A stretch of DNA of 64,000 nucleotides. It comes from Macrotrachela quadricornifera (lineage: Eukaryota > Rotifera > Eurotatoria > Philodinida > Philodinidae). Under the pieces are notes generated by a model. It had not been told where the DNA came from, ran no database searches, and saw only the letters and a list, made by a program, of their open reading frames with translations. Below are positions 12,891 through 25,058 of the stretch, one piece after another (the stretch's first letter is position 1; the number at the start of each line of letters is the position of its first letter). The DNA lies in assembly GCA_022393335.1 (NCBI GenBank), contig JAJEKB010001187.1:29042-93041 (forward strand), written 5' to 3'. The translations under genes and the position numbers were made by a program.

Positions 12891-14695
12891 TACTCTCATT
12901 TTTGTCAATAGTTATGTTATTTCATCAGTTTTTCATTGTACAAAAAAAATTGTCTATGAACAAAAAATGAGTTCGTTTCGTTTATCATCATACGGAAAGG
13001 AGGATAGTCAAAAACATCTTTCTTAGGCAGAAAAAAAACTCGATCTCTCTCCTGCAAAAAATTCTAGCTACGTACCTGGAGCACAATAGTGACATTTGGG
13101 AGTGCCTGTAGAAAAACTGCTTAATTTCAACTAGGTTCCCTCACATATTTTTCGTAGCAAAAATATTTTTGAAAAAGATATTATTGTTTTGAAAATGATT
13201 TGCTGACTAATATACGATCAATTCTGAGCAAATGAGAATTATTTCTATGCTAAAAAAGTCATATGGCAGCATGATCGCGTAAAATCTTTTCGCTGTGGCA
13301 CAGTTCTACTGGAAGTAGATGATGCTGAAATTTTAGGCCATGAGACAATGACGACATAAGGTGAAAAGTGACAATTTTCCAGCTTTATAAAAATACTGTC
13401 TTTTCTTTTAAGAACATAGTTAAACTGAAAAAAAAAGCAGTGACTTTTATTAATTTTTGTATTTTAAAATAGACTATCTGTGTTGTATTCACTTTAGATA
13501 ATGTGATAAAAATGAAATAACGATTGATGCATTAGTCTAGAATGTAGATAACGGAGGATCTAGACTCTTATCGACAATTTTATTGCTCGTTACTTTATCG
13601 TACTTTAACGGTTCATATCAAACAGCTCAATATTATGGTCGTATACCTTTGTCACGGTAGGCACTGTAATAGAATAGTATGTGAAATGTATGAGTGAAAG
13701 AATAGAAATATTTGATCTTTATGAGAAAGTAACGATAGTTCCGTATCTTATAGAGTGCAGTCGTTCACAACTTGCCATACATTAAAAGTTATGCACATCA
13801 AACAAAGTTCTTGATTCTAGATAACTCATTATCATTTGTTTTGCTAATTTGATGCGCCCTATATATTGAAGTTTGCTTACTTTTAATGAGTCCATAGCAA
13901 ATAATCTATTGTATTATGTAGTAGTGTGCAAAACGAAAACTTAGTTGTAAAATGATTCCAACTCATAGTAATAAGTTTGGACCTTTGTAACTATCAGAGT
14001 ACTTAACTGAACATGATATTCAATTTTTTCTATTGATATATTGTTACGAAATCCTCTCCCTTCAAATTAAGTCTATAAAAGTTTTAACAGTTACATAGTT
14101 CGATAACGATGAAAGTTGTTTTCATTCACATAATAATGCTGAAACCCATATGAAACATGTATATTTACAGTCGACTTTGTTTTATCAGATTGCCAAAAAA
14201 AATCTCAAAAAGTTTCGTAGTTCAAAGTAATTTTTTTTGGTGCAATGAGTAGCTTAATGACGCAATGGCTTTTACACTATTAATAAGACATAAAACTGCT
14301 TGATTTATTTCTTTTGTACAATTTGACCGAATAGTAATGATAGAAGTCAACTTTCATTGGAAAGCATAGCGACGTTTGTGTCACGTTACTTGTTTATTAA
14401 ACATCGCAAGCAAAAGCATTAATCTCGTATACATCATTATAAAAAATGGAATCAATAGCTAATGAAACAATAATTATTTTTCTTTTTAAGAAGCGATCAA
14501 AGGCAAATAAAATACATAAAAAAAATATCGCAAGTAAAAAAAATTATTGAATAGATAGATTGAATAATATTCATAGCAATACAGATAATACGAAAGAAAC
14601 AGTTGACATAAATGACGTTCAATATGCATAAATAGTAAATGAATAATATACAAAATGTACAATATCTTTTTTTAAAAAATGACAAATGTTCTATT
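12891..14695. other. Intergenic, no gene identified
   Basis: About 1.8 kb with only stop-rich frames. It separates the hAT remnant from the 3' end of PCM1. Nothing I could assign. Confidence 0.45.
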
Positions 14696-17600
14696 CTAGG
14701 AATCATTAATAACTTCATTCTCAGATACAATATCATTACTTATCGAACGATTGACAAGAACATATTCATTTCCATTTGAATTCAATTCTGTTGATATTGA
14801 ACTTTCATTTTGTTGAAGATTACTTTCTTGACGTGATACAGCTGTTTCTAATTCAGTATTGTTATTTTCTTCTTGGTCAGAATCATTATCTTCTTCATCA
14901 CTACAGATTCTATTTAGAAAAAAAATCGTTTGTTAAGTGTGAAGTCTTTAAAATAAGTAGAAAAGTGACGCTTTCAAGTTAAAACTTGAAAAAATTGTTT
15001 TATGATGTTTATATCGACTAACAATTGAATAAACTGATTCAAATTATACTATTTCGAACAATTTTTAATCGGGAACAGATTATTAGTATTCGATTTATTT
15101 TCAATAAACCTGTCCCGTAGAAGCCTCTGATCAACATAGACTATACATATCTATCATAAAGAAGTATTTTGATATAGCGAACATTATACTGGATAATCAA
15201 TCAAAGGTAGTCATCCGATTTGAAATATATGGATCCATGTGAATTATAGTATTCTCATTATCAGTTCGAGTTCTTTAGTAATACATACAATGTTAATGGT
15301 CGATTTTCCGATTCAGCTAATTCAATTTGATATTTATTATCATTGTCTCCATCTTCAATTGATGATATTTCTTTTGTATGATATTGATTTGATGGATTAC
15401 ACTAAAAAAAATGTTTTTATTAAAAAATTTTAAATAAATAAATTCTACCAAATCTGTATATTCATCTTGTTGTTGGATTACTGATTGTGTATTTTGTTCA
15501 ATATTATTTTTTGTTTGTAAATTCATTGTATTTTCATATATTTTATATTTAACTAATTCATCAAATGTAGCATCAGATATGTCACGAATAAGATCAGCAG
15601 CACATTCACGAATACTAAAATAATATTTTGAATTTTTTTTTTGTTTTTGTTTATATAATATCTTACGTTGTTCCACAATATTTTTCAATAGTTTTATCAA
15701 GTAATTCAGAAAATTGATTTTGAAAATGACGTATTAATTGAGCTGAATCTGGTTGTTGTTTAAATAGAAATAATATACGTTCACGAATATGATTTAAAAT
15801 TGATTGATTAAATATTTCATTTATATGTAATCGCATAAATCTAATAGAAAAATACTCGTAAAAAAAAAAGAAATTAGAATTTATTTATTTCATACGGAAT
15901 TAATTGAACCATTATTGATTTAACTTGTAAATCAAGTGTTTGTGTATCAATATTATCTGATTCCTAAATAAAATAAATATTTTCTTTTTATTAAATTATA
16001 TCATTTAAAAATACTTGAGTTGTTGTAAAGTCATTAGATTGTTGTTCATTATCACTATCATCAGATATATGTTGCTGTAATTGTTGATTAAGTTTTTGTT
16101 CAGAATTATATGAATGATTATTTTCATTACTAGTTGATATTGGTCGTCGATGAATTATAAAAGATTTAGAAAGATTTTCTTTTGATGAATGACGATGATG
16201 ATGATTTGGAAGATTATAAGTATCAGATACTAGAAAATAAAGATATTTATAAAAAATTGACAAATAAAAATACGAAAAATATGCTTTTCAGTTAGAGTAT
16301 ATCTTGTAAACAAAAGTTCATATATTTATATTGTTGGGATAAACATTTAGAACAAATATAAATATTTTGTTCAGATTAATATCGAAATTCTACAGTTATT
16401 ATGGACCTTATACATATTTGGTCAAGAAAAATAGTGAATGTACAATTTACATTGAAGTTTTTCGACTTCTTCTACATTATACGATCGATGCGATGATGAT
16501 TAATTAGTAGTATATCAATTCAACACAGTCAACATATGATTGACATACTAAATTTAAAGAAAACATCAAAGTTATACATGCTGACTGATTAAAGTTGTAT
16601 CGATTAGTTACTATTCTTCAATTATTATTTTTTAGTCAACTATAGTAAAGATTTTCTTATAATTATTCTGAAAAATAAATGAATATCTAACCATTTCGTT
16701 CATATTTAATTGGTGTTGTTTCCATATTCTTTTTTTGAACATGAATTGCAGTTTGTTTTCCCGTACTTTCACTATTAAATGATGTTTTACTTGAATGTTC
16801 AAATAAATTATTTGTTGGTAAAATATGATTTTTTTGTTTTAATTGTTCATCAAATCTTGAACGTGGTTTTGGACGAATATTTGATTTTATTTGATCATAA
16901 CTAAATAATGATTCTTTTGAATTATCTCTTGAATATATATGTGGAATATGTTGTTGATGATATTGATTATCAAATGATATTGATGATGTTAAACGATTAT
17001 TTTCTGATTGAAGTGCATTTATTTCACTTTGTAAAACAGCTATTTCACGATATGCTGCATTTAAATTAACCATAAGACCTTGTGTAAATATTTGTTGTTG
17101 AAATTGATTAAATATTGGATTAATTGTTTGTAATACAGACGGATTTAATACATTTGTAAGACGTTGTTCAATATGACGATTAAAAGATTTTTGTTCTTGA
17201 ATAAATGTTGATAAACAACGACATATATCATTCATTTGAATATTTAATTCATTAGAATTTTGTTCATATTTAGGAGAATGATTTTTAGATATACAAAAAT
17301 TCTAAAATAATATTAAAGTTAAATATTTTATTATGAAATAATATAATTTAGTTAAACTTACACTTTGTTTTATAAGTGATTTAGATTTTTTTATTTGATT
17401 ATTTTTATTTTGATGATTAAAATTATATAATGGTCGAATATTTTTTGAATCATTTAATTTATCTTCATAAGTTTTTAATTGTATTGGTGGTGTTGTCATA
17501 CTTTGATGTAATGAAGTAATTTGATCTTTTATTGTATGTAAACGTTGTCGAGATTCAACTAAACGTTCAATTTCACGATGTTGTGCTGCCATTTTAACAT

Positions 17601-20401
17601 CAACAGAATTATTTATTATTGGAAGAGATTTTGGAATTTTTTCACATGGAAGAATATTTGGTATATGAATTTGAATTTCTTGAGATGAAGATTTTTTTGA
17701 TATTGGTGTTGAATTTACAGATGAAAAATGTTCATCTGGTTGAATTGTTTTAACCATTTGTTGAAGTTGATTTAAAGTAGATTTTGCTTGTTCAAGTTCT
17801 CTGAAATTCAAAAAGATTTTTCACAAAAATGAAAATATTATAAAACATTTACAATCGTTTAGTAGCTAATTCATTTGATAATTGATCAAGTTGTTTAGGA
17901 TTATTATCATTATTTATTATTGGTTGTATAAATGTTTTTAAATATTGTGTATCATCTAATTCAATAGAAGTTTCTTCATTTTGTTGATTATTTAAATCTA
18001 TTTGATAATATGTTACAATTTGTTCTAATTCATCTAAACGTTCGCGAACATGTTCGAAATTTTTTAAACGATTTTCTATGAATATTTCTGGTTGATTTGT
18101 TGAACTAAATTATAATATAATATATTAATAAAAAAAACGAATAAATAAGAGACAAATTTACTTTTTTAATTGTTGAATTTCAGTATGATATTTTTGTTGA
18201 TAAAGATTTCGAAGGTATTTTAAGCTAAATATTTTTCAGAAAATTATTTATAAAAATAAAAAAAGAATATTAAAATATATTTTACCGTTTACGTAAATTA
18301 TTAATATCAAATAAAAGATTATCTGTTTCTTTTGAATTATCATTTTCTCTTCTAGTTAATTCTTGTTGTTCAATTAGATGTTTTTCTGAACGACGTTTTA
18401 ATGCAAGTAATGCTCGTTTTTGACCTTGTAAAGCACGAAACTAAATATTAAAATAAAATAGAAGATTAATTTAAATAAAATTTCTCATTTCTTTTTTTTT
18501 TACTTGTTCTTTTTGTAACATTAAATTTCTTTCAATATCTTTTTCATTTTCCGTATTACTTGCTTCATCATCAGACTTTCAAAAAGAAAAATAGATAAAA
18601 ATACAAAGAAATATCGAAATAATCTTTTTACAGTAGATTCTTGATCTTTCCAATTAAATGTATCACTCTTAAGACTTCCAACAAGTGAATCATAATTTGA
18701 ATTATCATGACGATTTGTTTGTTCATTATCTGATGAATTTATTATTAATGGAATTGTTGGAGTTGTTGAAATAGTTGTTTGTGGAATAAAACCTATTTTA
18801 CTTTCTATACGTGGTCGAACTATTGATTGAATATTACGTCGAAGTGATAAATCATCCTTATTTCACCAATAAGAAAAAAAAAATTAAAATTATTTTACTT
18901 TTTCAATACATACGTCATTATCATCGTCATCATCGTCACATGTATTCATTTGTGTTTGATGATGCATTGCAGAATTTTTATTCATGATTTCTGAGCGTTC
19001 TTCAGTTGTTAACTAAATGTAAAAATACGAATAATAAGTATTAGAGATTATTATACACAAGATTTTGTCATTTAGTTGTATTATCTTTTTGATCGAAAGA
19101 TTGCACATAAAATTTTCTACAAAACTAGATAGAAACTTAAAGGTACTGTAACCCCTACCTTAGAAGGAATGGATATTAATAGGAAAATTTTCTGTTGAAA
19201 TAAAGTACGTACTACATGAAGATCACATCTATTTCATTAGACTGTATTTTATGGAATAAATGGACTAAAAATTATGAACGAATTTATAGACAGATTGAAA
19301 TATATTATTTAAAAAAAAAGCTATAGAATTTCAGAAGTATTTTGATAAATGGAATATTTAAAATAATAAATAGAAGTTTTGGAAATATGAACAGAATGAT
19401 TCCTTATGCATTTATCGTTATTTTGGAAAGGACTTAATAATGATATCAGAATAGTTAATTTTATAGAATTATTAGTATAGTTTGAATTTAACTCTGCAAT
19501 TTAAAAATATGTAAATATCTGAAGTTTCTAAGCAAATTCTATTATTTTAAAAAGCGTCATGATACTGAACAATTTTGTTTTTTCTGTATTTCAAGGTAGA
19601 AACTTTCTAGACTAGCTGAGAAATTTCCTGTAAAAATTTTGTTTGGTAGACGTCTTAAACATAACGCATAACTAATGATTGTCAGACTCTTCCCAACTAC
19701 ATATGGTTTTGCACCTTTAAAAAGAGATTTAGTCCAATTTAGTCTTTTAGTGCATATCAAAACATCTGAAAATCATATGAATTTACTGTAATTAAATTAA
19801 GTAAATTAACATAACCAGCTTGTTGTTCTTCAAGGTTTGCAATAATCGAACGAAGTTTTTCACGCTGTTCATCACTACCTGGCTAGAATAAAATATAAGA
19901 ATATTTTCAATAAAAATAAAAATAATAATGAAAATAAAATTCTTACAACTAAACTTTTGAATGTTTCCATTGATTCAAACATTGTTTTTGCTTGTTGAAT
20001 TGAATTTTGTATTTGTTTTATACGATTCATAATTTTAGATATTGAAATCATCTAAACAATGACAATAATAAATAAAAAGAAAAAATTCTTTAATTATCTT
20101 TTTTTTTTTGTGTTACTTCTGATGATTGATCTTGATCATTATTAGTGATTGTATCAGTATCTAATGTTTCATTTAATTCATCATTAGTTTCTTTCTCAAA
20201 TGCTGGTCGTGGTATACCATCAGCTAATAAATCATTCTCATTTTCATTATCACTTATTTGTATATCATCATTCTGATAAACTGGATCAAAAAATGACATC
20301 TTTAAAAAAAGAAAAATATTTTTTTTTATAATGAAATATATAATTTAATTTACTTGAACATCCATATTAGGTAAATTACGTATTTTTCTTTTCAATGCCA
20401 T
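14696..20401 (-). CDS. PCM1: Pericentriolar material 1 (PCM1) homologue
   Basis: Eighteen exons join with all phases consistent to 1098 aa. On the minus strand they are 20354-20401, 20117-20299, 19947-20051, 19787-19882, 18914-19012, 18632-18856, 18504-18575, 18286-18440, 18162-18224, 17853-18104, 17362-17800, 16692-17301, 16015-16229, 15896-15963, 15667-15840, 15449-15614, 15289-15401 and 14696-14909. PCM1 is the coiled-coil scaffold of centriolar satellites, which deliver proteins to centrosomes and cilia. Diagnostic blocks: QKEQFRALQGQKRALLAL; AQHREIERLVESRQRL; a coiled coil at MNDICRCLSTFIQEQ; and the conserved C-terminal region IDTQTLDLQVKSIM followed by CAADLIRDISDATFDELV. It is about half the length of the vertebrate protein (about 2000 aa) but keeps the block order. 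The first exon is short and its ATG lies 8 nt from an AG acceptor motif and 96 nt downstream of the MRM2 stop. Confidence 0.88.
19013..19786. other. 774-nt intron of PCM1
   Basis: The only intron of PCM1 longer than about 500 nt. It carries a short frame at 19557-19760 with no recognisable similarity. I see no nested gene. Confidence 0.5.
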
Positions 20402-20497
20402 TTAATTATCTAGAAAAATAAGAAATATTACCATTTTAGGTATTGTTTCTTTAGAGATTAGAAAAATTGCACAAATAAAAAGAAAAGAAATATTTGA

Positions 20498-21458
20498 TTA
20501 TTTATCCTTTTTTTTTATTCGTATACGGCGAGCATCAGCCATAAGTCTTTCAATCTCATTTTTGTTTGTTTCTATTCTTTGATTATTATTATCAATTTTT
20601 GTAGATATATTAGATGTATTTCCATGATATTGCATTGCTAGTAAATACATTTCTGATGATTCATTACGTGATGAACCTGGTTTAATAGAATGAACAATAT
20701 GAAAAAGAGATTGAAGTAATAAACGCATTTCTTGAAATGGTTTTTGTCCTTGAAATAATTTACAAAGAAAATACCCATTTGGTTTTAATAATCGACGAGC
20801 AAAATCAAAAGCTTGTTGTTGAAGTGTTGCTATAGCTTAAAACAAAAGATATTAAATATTATTTTATAATTTGAAAATAATATTAACCTGTATGATCAAT
20901 TGCTCTACATCCAGTAACATTTGGACACATATCTGAAAGAATTCCATCAACTTTCTCAACTTTTAATTGATTTAATAAATCTTGTAATTTTTTATTACAT
21001 TCATTAGTTGTTTCGTCTGTTAAATTCCAATCATCAATAATATGTACACCAGGTATTTCAAAAATTGGATTACGATCAAGTGCTATAACAATTCCACATT
21101 TTAAATCTGGATTTGGTTTATGTAATGATGTTATTTCTGTTGGATGTAATAATTCATTTTGTTGTTGTTGTTGTTGTTCAGATTTCTTTCCTGTATTAGT
21201 ACGAGCATTAACTTGTTTAACAAGTACTTGTGACCATGCACCAGGTGCAGCACCCATATCAATTACAACATTACCAGGTTGTAAAAATTTGTATGTATCA
21301 TTTATTTCAATTAATTTAAAAGCACTTCGTGCTCGATAATTTTCTTTAACTGATCGACGAACATATGGATCAGAAACATGTTTAGACATCCATGCATTTG
21401 CATAATGAGGTATACTAGTTGAAAATAAACGATAAGAAACAAATCGTTTGGTAAGCAT
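20498..21458 (-). CDS. MRM2: Mitochondrial rRNA 2'-O-methyltransferase MRM2 (FtsJ family)
   Basis: Two exons (20888-21458, 20498-20835; 52-nt intron) give 302 aa. MRM2 methylates the 2'-O of a uridine in the A-loop of the large mitochondrial rRNA using S-adenosylmethionine. Seen: an Arg-rich, acid-poor N-terminus (MLTKRFVSYRLFSTSI) fitting a mitochondrial presequence; the SAM-binding loop VIDMGAAPGAWSQVL; and the RrmJ/FtsJ catalytic tetrad Lys-Asp-Lys-Glu as RSAFKL, LSDMCPN, CKLFQG and ESSEMYL. A Gln-rich insertion (about six consecutive Gln) lies between the SAM loop and the middle strand, and a ~35-aa basic tail extends the protein beyond the usual ~245 aa. PCM1 follows 96 nt downstream on the same strand. 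Confidence 0.93.
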
Positions 21459-22037
21459 AAATGTCTAGACGTTAAATTTTAACAATTGAAAGATACTTGA
21501 CTTAAGTAAGTTTTTAACTTTTTTTTATACAATTTTTTTCCGTATATTACCCTTGAAGAGAGGTAAGATGGAACAATTACTTCCATCGGTCAATATTTTG
21601 AATGTAATGTTTTCAAGGTAACAACCTCGAAACAGTTTTTTATTGATATAACGTATCAATTTTTATTTTTTATTAATTATTTTATTTATTTTCATTCTTT
21701 TGAATTATTAATAAGGCTTAGTCATCGTTTGTTCTAATCATTCGATTAAATAAATAAAATAAATACATAATATGAGAGCGACATCTTTCGAATCAAAAGA
21801 ACAGCTGATCTTTGCTTGTGTGAAGAATGTGCATGCAACGTTTTATTTCTTTGTTTCAAAAGAAAACTGATGTAGTAATCTATTTATGACAAACTTTCAT
21901 ATTTATTGTTGATGAGATCATTTTAAATAACAAGAAAAAAGCTAATAGATAAGCGTCACTGCAACATACATAATATAACCACATGAGAAGAATTGCAAGA
22001 AGATATTTTAGGTCATAGACGAAACGTAATGATTTAA
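21459..22037. other. Divergent promoter region, no gene
   Basis: A 579-nt spacer between MRM2 (-) and the next plus-strand gene. It should contain both promoters. No defined motif was identified. Confidence 0.4.
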
Positions 22038-22988
22038 ATGAATAACCATAATATTGATTTTGATTCTGTTCGATACACACAAGAATATTTTTATCCATAT
22101 TTTTCAAATGGTCGAATGACCGTCAGTGAAACATACGTAGCTTTATCTAATGGATTTCTTCATCCTACTTCTCTAGCATCAATAACAATTTTCGAACATG
22201 ATAAGCAACTCTATTGTATTGATACACGTCGTCTTACAATTGCTAAAGAATTACAACGGAGAAAAAAATTAGAAATATTAAAATGCTTATGTATACAGTA
22301 TGTTAAAAAAAATGATAACCAATTTACAGATCAATATTTCAATCTTGTATACGAACGTTTACCAGCAATGAAAAAGAAAGGTCTGGATGGTAAAACAATT
22401 AAACTTTTTCGTGAACTAGATTACATGTGTTGTTTCAACGTAAGTTCGAACAATTTTCGTGATGATCTTAATGAACATATTGCTAAAGATCATTTAAAAA
22501 TGAGTTTTGCAGAATTCAAAAACTTAAATATTTGCCAATGCAGCCAATGTGATCGAAGGGCCCAAATTAACATTATCAAAACATCAAACAAAAGTTATTA
22601 TAAATTTATACAAAACTGTCGTTGCCAAAAGTTTGGATCACAAGTCCTTTATAGAATGAAAAAACCTTGGACAGAAGTCACTTTTCAAGAAATTTGTGAT
22701 ATATTTATGTCTTTAAGACAAACGTTAATTTGTCCAGATATTGTGATGAAAAGTCATATGAAACATGTTGATTCAAAGAAACCATCGAAAGATGTTGCAG
22801 TTCTTTGTATCCAGGAATCATCTCATCAAAGCTCACATTCATATATTAATCATAATACACAAGAAGTAGAAAATGATAGTTCTATTGAACAATGTTGTCG
22901 GGTTTTACTGCAATTTTCGTTCATCATTATGATGTTTTTGTCAGTATTTCTTTTTTTCTTTTCCAATAAAATAGTTCATGATGCATAG
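22038..22988 (+). CDS. Intronless protein with ParB-like N-terminus and C-terminal membrane anchor, unknown function
   Basis: A single 316-aa frame with no intron, which is unusual beside its neighbours. The N-terminal ~70 residues start with a V-R-Y-T-Q stretch, continue FSNGRMTVSETYVALSNG, and reach LYCIDTRRL. That pattern (VRYTQ, a short Gly-Arg loop, then a Leu-Tyr-x-x-Asp-x-Arg-Arg-Leu strand) resembles ParB/sulfiredoxin-like folds found scattered in bacteria, fungi and rotifers; this is my inference, not a search result. The middle is Lys-rich with paired Cys (CQCSQC, CRCQ) that could bind metal. Near the end is a ~22-residue hydrophobic segment (from VLLQFSF) followed by a short basic tail, as in a tail-anchored protein. 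Real gene likely: long open frame with normal local codon use. Function unknown. Confidence 0.7.
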   Translation: MNNHNIDFDSVRYTQEYFYPYFSNGRMTVSETYVALSNGFLHPTSLASITIFEHDKQLYCIDTRRLTIAKELQRRKKLEILKCLCIQYVKKNDNQFTDQYFNLVYERLPAMKKKGLDGKTIKLFRELDYMCCFNVSSNNFRDDLNEHIAKDHLKMSFAEFKNLNICQCSQCDRRAQINIIKTSNKSYYKFIQNCRCQKFGSQVLYRMKKPWTEVTFQEICDIFMSLRQTLICPDIVMKSHMKHVDSKKPSKDVAVLCIQESSHQSSHSYINHNTQEVENDSSIEQCCRVLLQFSFIIMMFLSVFLFFFSNKIVHDA

Positions 22989-23220
22989 TAACATGATGAT
23001 TTTTCAAAATTATTCTCTTAACATTAGAAGCATTATTTAATAGTTTAATATTCTGAATTGGACGAAAATATTGTCATATGATGATCATTTTTCTCGTGAT
23101 TCTTATTTAGCCATGTTACAATACTAAATTCAGTTCAGAATATTTAGGTATTTGATATCGTTTTGAATTAATAAATTCGTTGTATGTTGTGTTAAAATCA
23201 AAATGAATTTATTTATAATA

Positions 23221-23449
23221 CATAGGATGGTCAGAAAGTTCCTGGAACATCATCTTTTTTTATTCAGTAAAACATTTTTAAAATCTTTTTTAATCAAATG
23301 TTAAGAGTACTTGTTTTAGTTTATTGTACAGTGTTTTATTTAGAAAATACATATGTGACAATACTTTTGACACAATTATATTTTCACAAACGAATTTCCT
23401 CAATGATACCCTGATGAAAATGTTCCGAGTAGTTTTTGATCACCCTATG
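23221..23449. mobile_element. Mariner-type MITE, 229 bp
   Basis: Both ends begin CATAGG and form imperfect inverted repeats of about 30 bp (25 of 32 positions match when the flanking TA is included). The left end is CATAGGATGGTCAGAAAG; the right end, read inward, is CATAGGGTGATCAAAAAC. It is flanked on both sides by TA, the Tc1/mariner target duplication. Too short to encode a transposase; non-autonomous. Confidence 0.75.
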
Positions 23450-23528
23450 TAAAAACAAATAACTATTCAAAATAAAATCAATATGAGAATGTTATTTAAA
23501 AATATTAGAAAAATTATAATTGAGCAAG

Positions 23529-24256
23529 TTAATTTTGTCGTTTACGATAAAAATGTTCTGGTTGAATATTTTGATCTTTAATCATTTTTCTTACATTTTC
23601 TAAAATGACTTTACTTTTAATGGCTGGTGTAATATCATTTGGTATATTTTTCAATTGTGATGTATACTTTTTTTGTGAAATATTTTCTTTACTTAAATCA
23701 TAAGTTTCAACACATGATGGATGTTTAGAAGTTTTTTTATGTCGATTTGGAAAACTATTTGTCGTTGTTGACGATGACCAACTTGATGATGAATTAATAT
23801 CAGTTTTATTTAAATGTTTTTCAGGAATATCATTAATAGTCATTGGTAATGGTGATGGAGTTTTTAAATGTTTAGATTTATGAAATAATTTTGAAAGAGA
23901 TGATCGAGAATGAGTTGAATTATTTTCTTTACTTGTTTGTTGATCTGATAAATATGTTTTATCATTTGACTTTGTATTATTAGATTTATTATTAATTGTT
24001 AGTTTTGATATTCTATATAATAAAGTAATTAATCAATAAATCTGTTGATTTTTTTTAAAATCACTTACGTATTATTATCTTGTTGATGGTTAATTGTGAT
24101 TGGTGGTGGTGGTGTTATTCGAATGGTTTCAACATGTCGTATAGTTATTTTATTTATTTCTATTTCATGTTGTTTATCATGTATTGGAAATGATTTCGAT
24201 TTTCTTTGTGATATACAACATATTGGTAAACATTTTCTGCATAATCGACACATCAA
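23529..24256 (-). CDS. Unknown Ser/Lys-rich protein with Cys-rich N-terminus
   Basis: Two exons (24069-24256, 23529-24012; 56-nt intron) join in phase to 223 aa. The start MMCRLCRKCLPICCI packs five Cys into the first 14 residues, a composition suited to palmitoylation or a small metal site. The rest is low-complexity, Ser/Thr/Asn/Lys-rich and probably disordered, with a Pro run (ITPPPPI) and a basic C-terminus. I do not recognise a domain. The consistent splice phase supports a real gene. It is convergent with the plus-strand gene ending at 22988; the secreted-protein gene lies just upstream on the same strand. Confidence 0.6.
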
Positions 24257-24446
24257 TATTATATTGAATAGTCGAGAAATAGAAAAAGAGTTTATGTTAT
24301 TTCTTTTTCTTTTGTTTTACTTTAGATAAAAATGATGTAAGACAACTGACGAAAGAATTTATAAGCTTACGAACGAAGACATCAAAAATGAGCAAAAAAA
24401 GAATGTTATTGACATTAGATACTAATTTATTGACTTCGTTTTTTCT

Positions 24447-25058
24447 CTAAAAGGGACATTTAATGTCTGGAAAATTTTGTTGTATAGTTTTTGTTAAAAA
24501 TTGATAAGTGATTGTTGTTTTATCAGGTACACCAGAGATACTTGCTGTTGCAATAAAATCTGCTGGACGTTTTAAATCAGAATTTGATGCATGTAATGTC
24601 ATTGAAATCTCACCAGCAATTGGTGTATCAATCCGAACTAATGAACATTGACTATCCCATCTTACGATTTCGGTATTTAACCAACTAGTACAATTCATTG
24701 TTTCTGAAAAAATATTAATACATTCATGCGTATCTGGATCAATTAATGCTTGTGGATAGGAACTATTTTTATAAGATACTCCATAAAATATTGCATTTAA
24801 TCCACCTGTATATGATTGCCAATTACGATAACCTATAATTGTTTGCATATTTTCATCTGTCACTGGTTGTATAGTATAGATTCCAGAAACGGGTAACGTA
24901 TCGAAAAATCCATTAAAAGTGTAATTAAATGTAGTACCAATTGATGGTAACATATGTTGAGGAAAAAATAGGAAAGGATCTCCATTTATTTTACTGATAA
25001 TTACAAAAAAAAGGGACAAAGTAATGAGAAAATTTTTCATGATTCTATTTATTTTCAA
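24447..25058 (-). CDS. Secreted protein of unknown function
   Basis: Intronless frame of 203 aa. The first ~26 residues are a classical signal peptide: basic MKINRIMK, a hydrophobic core (FLITLSLFFVIIS) and a small-residue cleavage region near NGD. The mature part has several N-glycosylation sequons (NYT, NSS, NCT) and about four Cys that could form disulphides, including HECIN, NCTSW, SQCS and IKCPF at the end. There is no membrane anchor, so it is probably extracellular. No family recognised; a lineage-specific ectodomain is plausible. It could begin six codons later at the second Met (MKNFL) without losing the signal peptide. Confidence 0.75.
   Translation of the reverse strand: MKINRIMKNFLITLSLFFVIISKINGDPFLFFPQHMLPSIGTTFNYTFNGFFDTLPVSGIYTIQPVTDENMQTIIGYRNWQSYTGGLNAIFYGVSYKNSSYPQALIDPDTHECINIFSETMNCTSWLNTEIVRWDSQCSLVRIDTPIAGEISMTLHASNSDLKRPADFIATASISGVPDKTTITYQFLTKTIQQNFPDIKCPF

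Noticed and set aside
19557..19760. 67-aa minus-strand frame
   Set aside because: Lies inside the PCM1 intron whose flanking exons join in phase; no known similarity.
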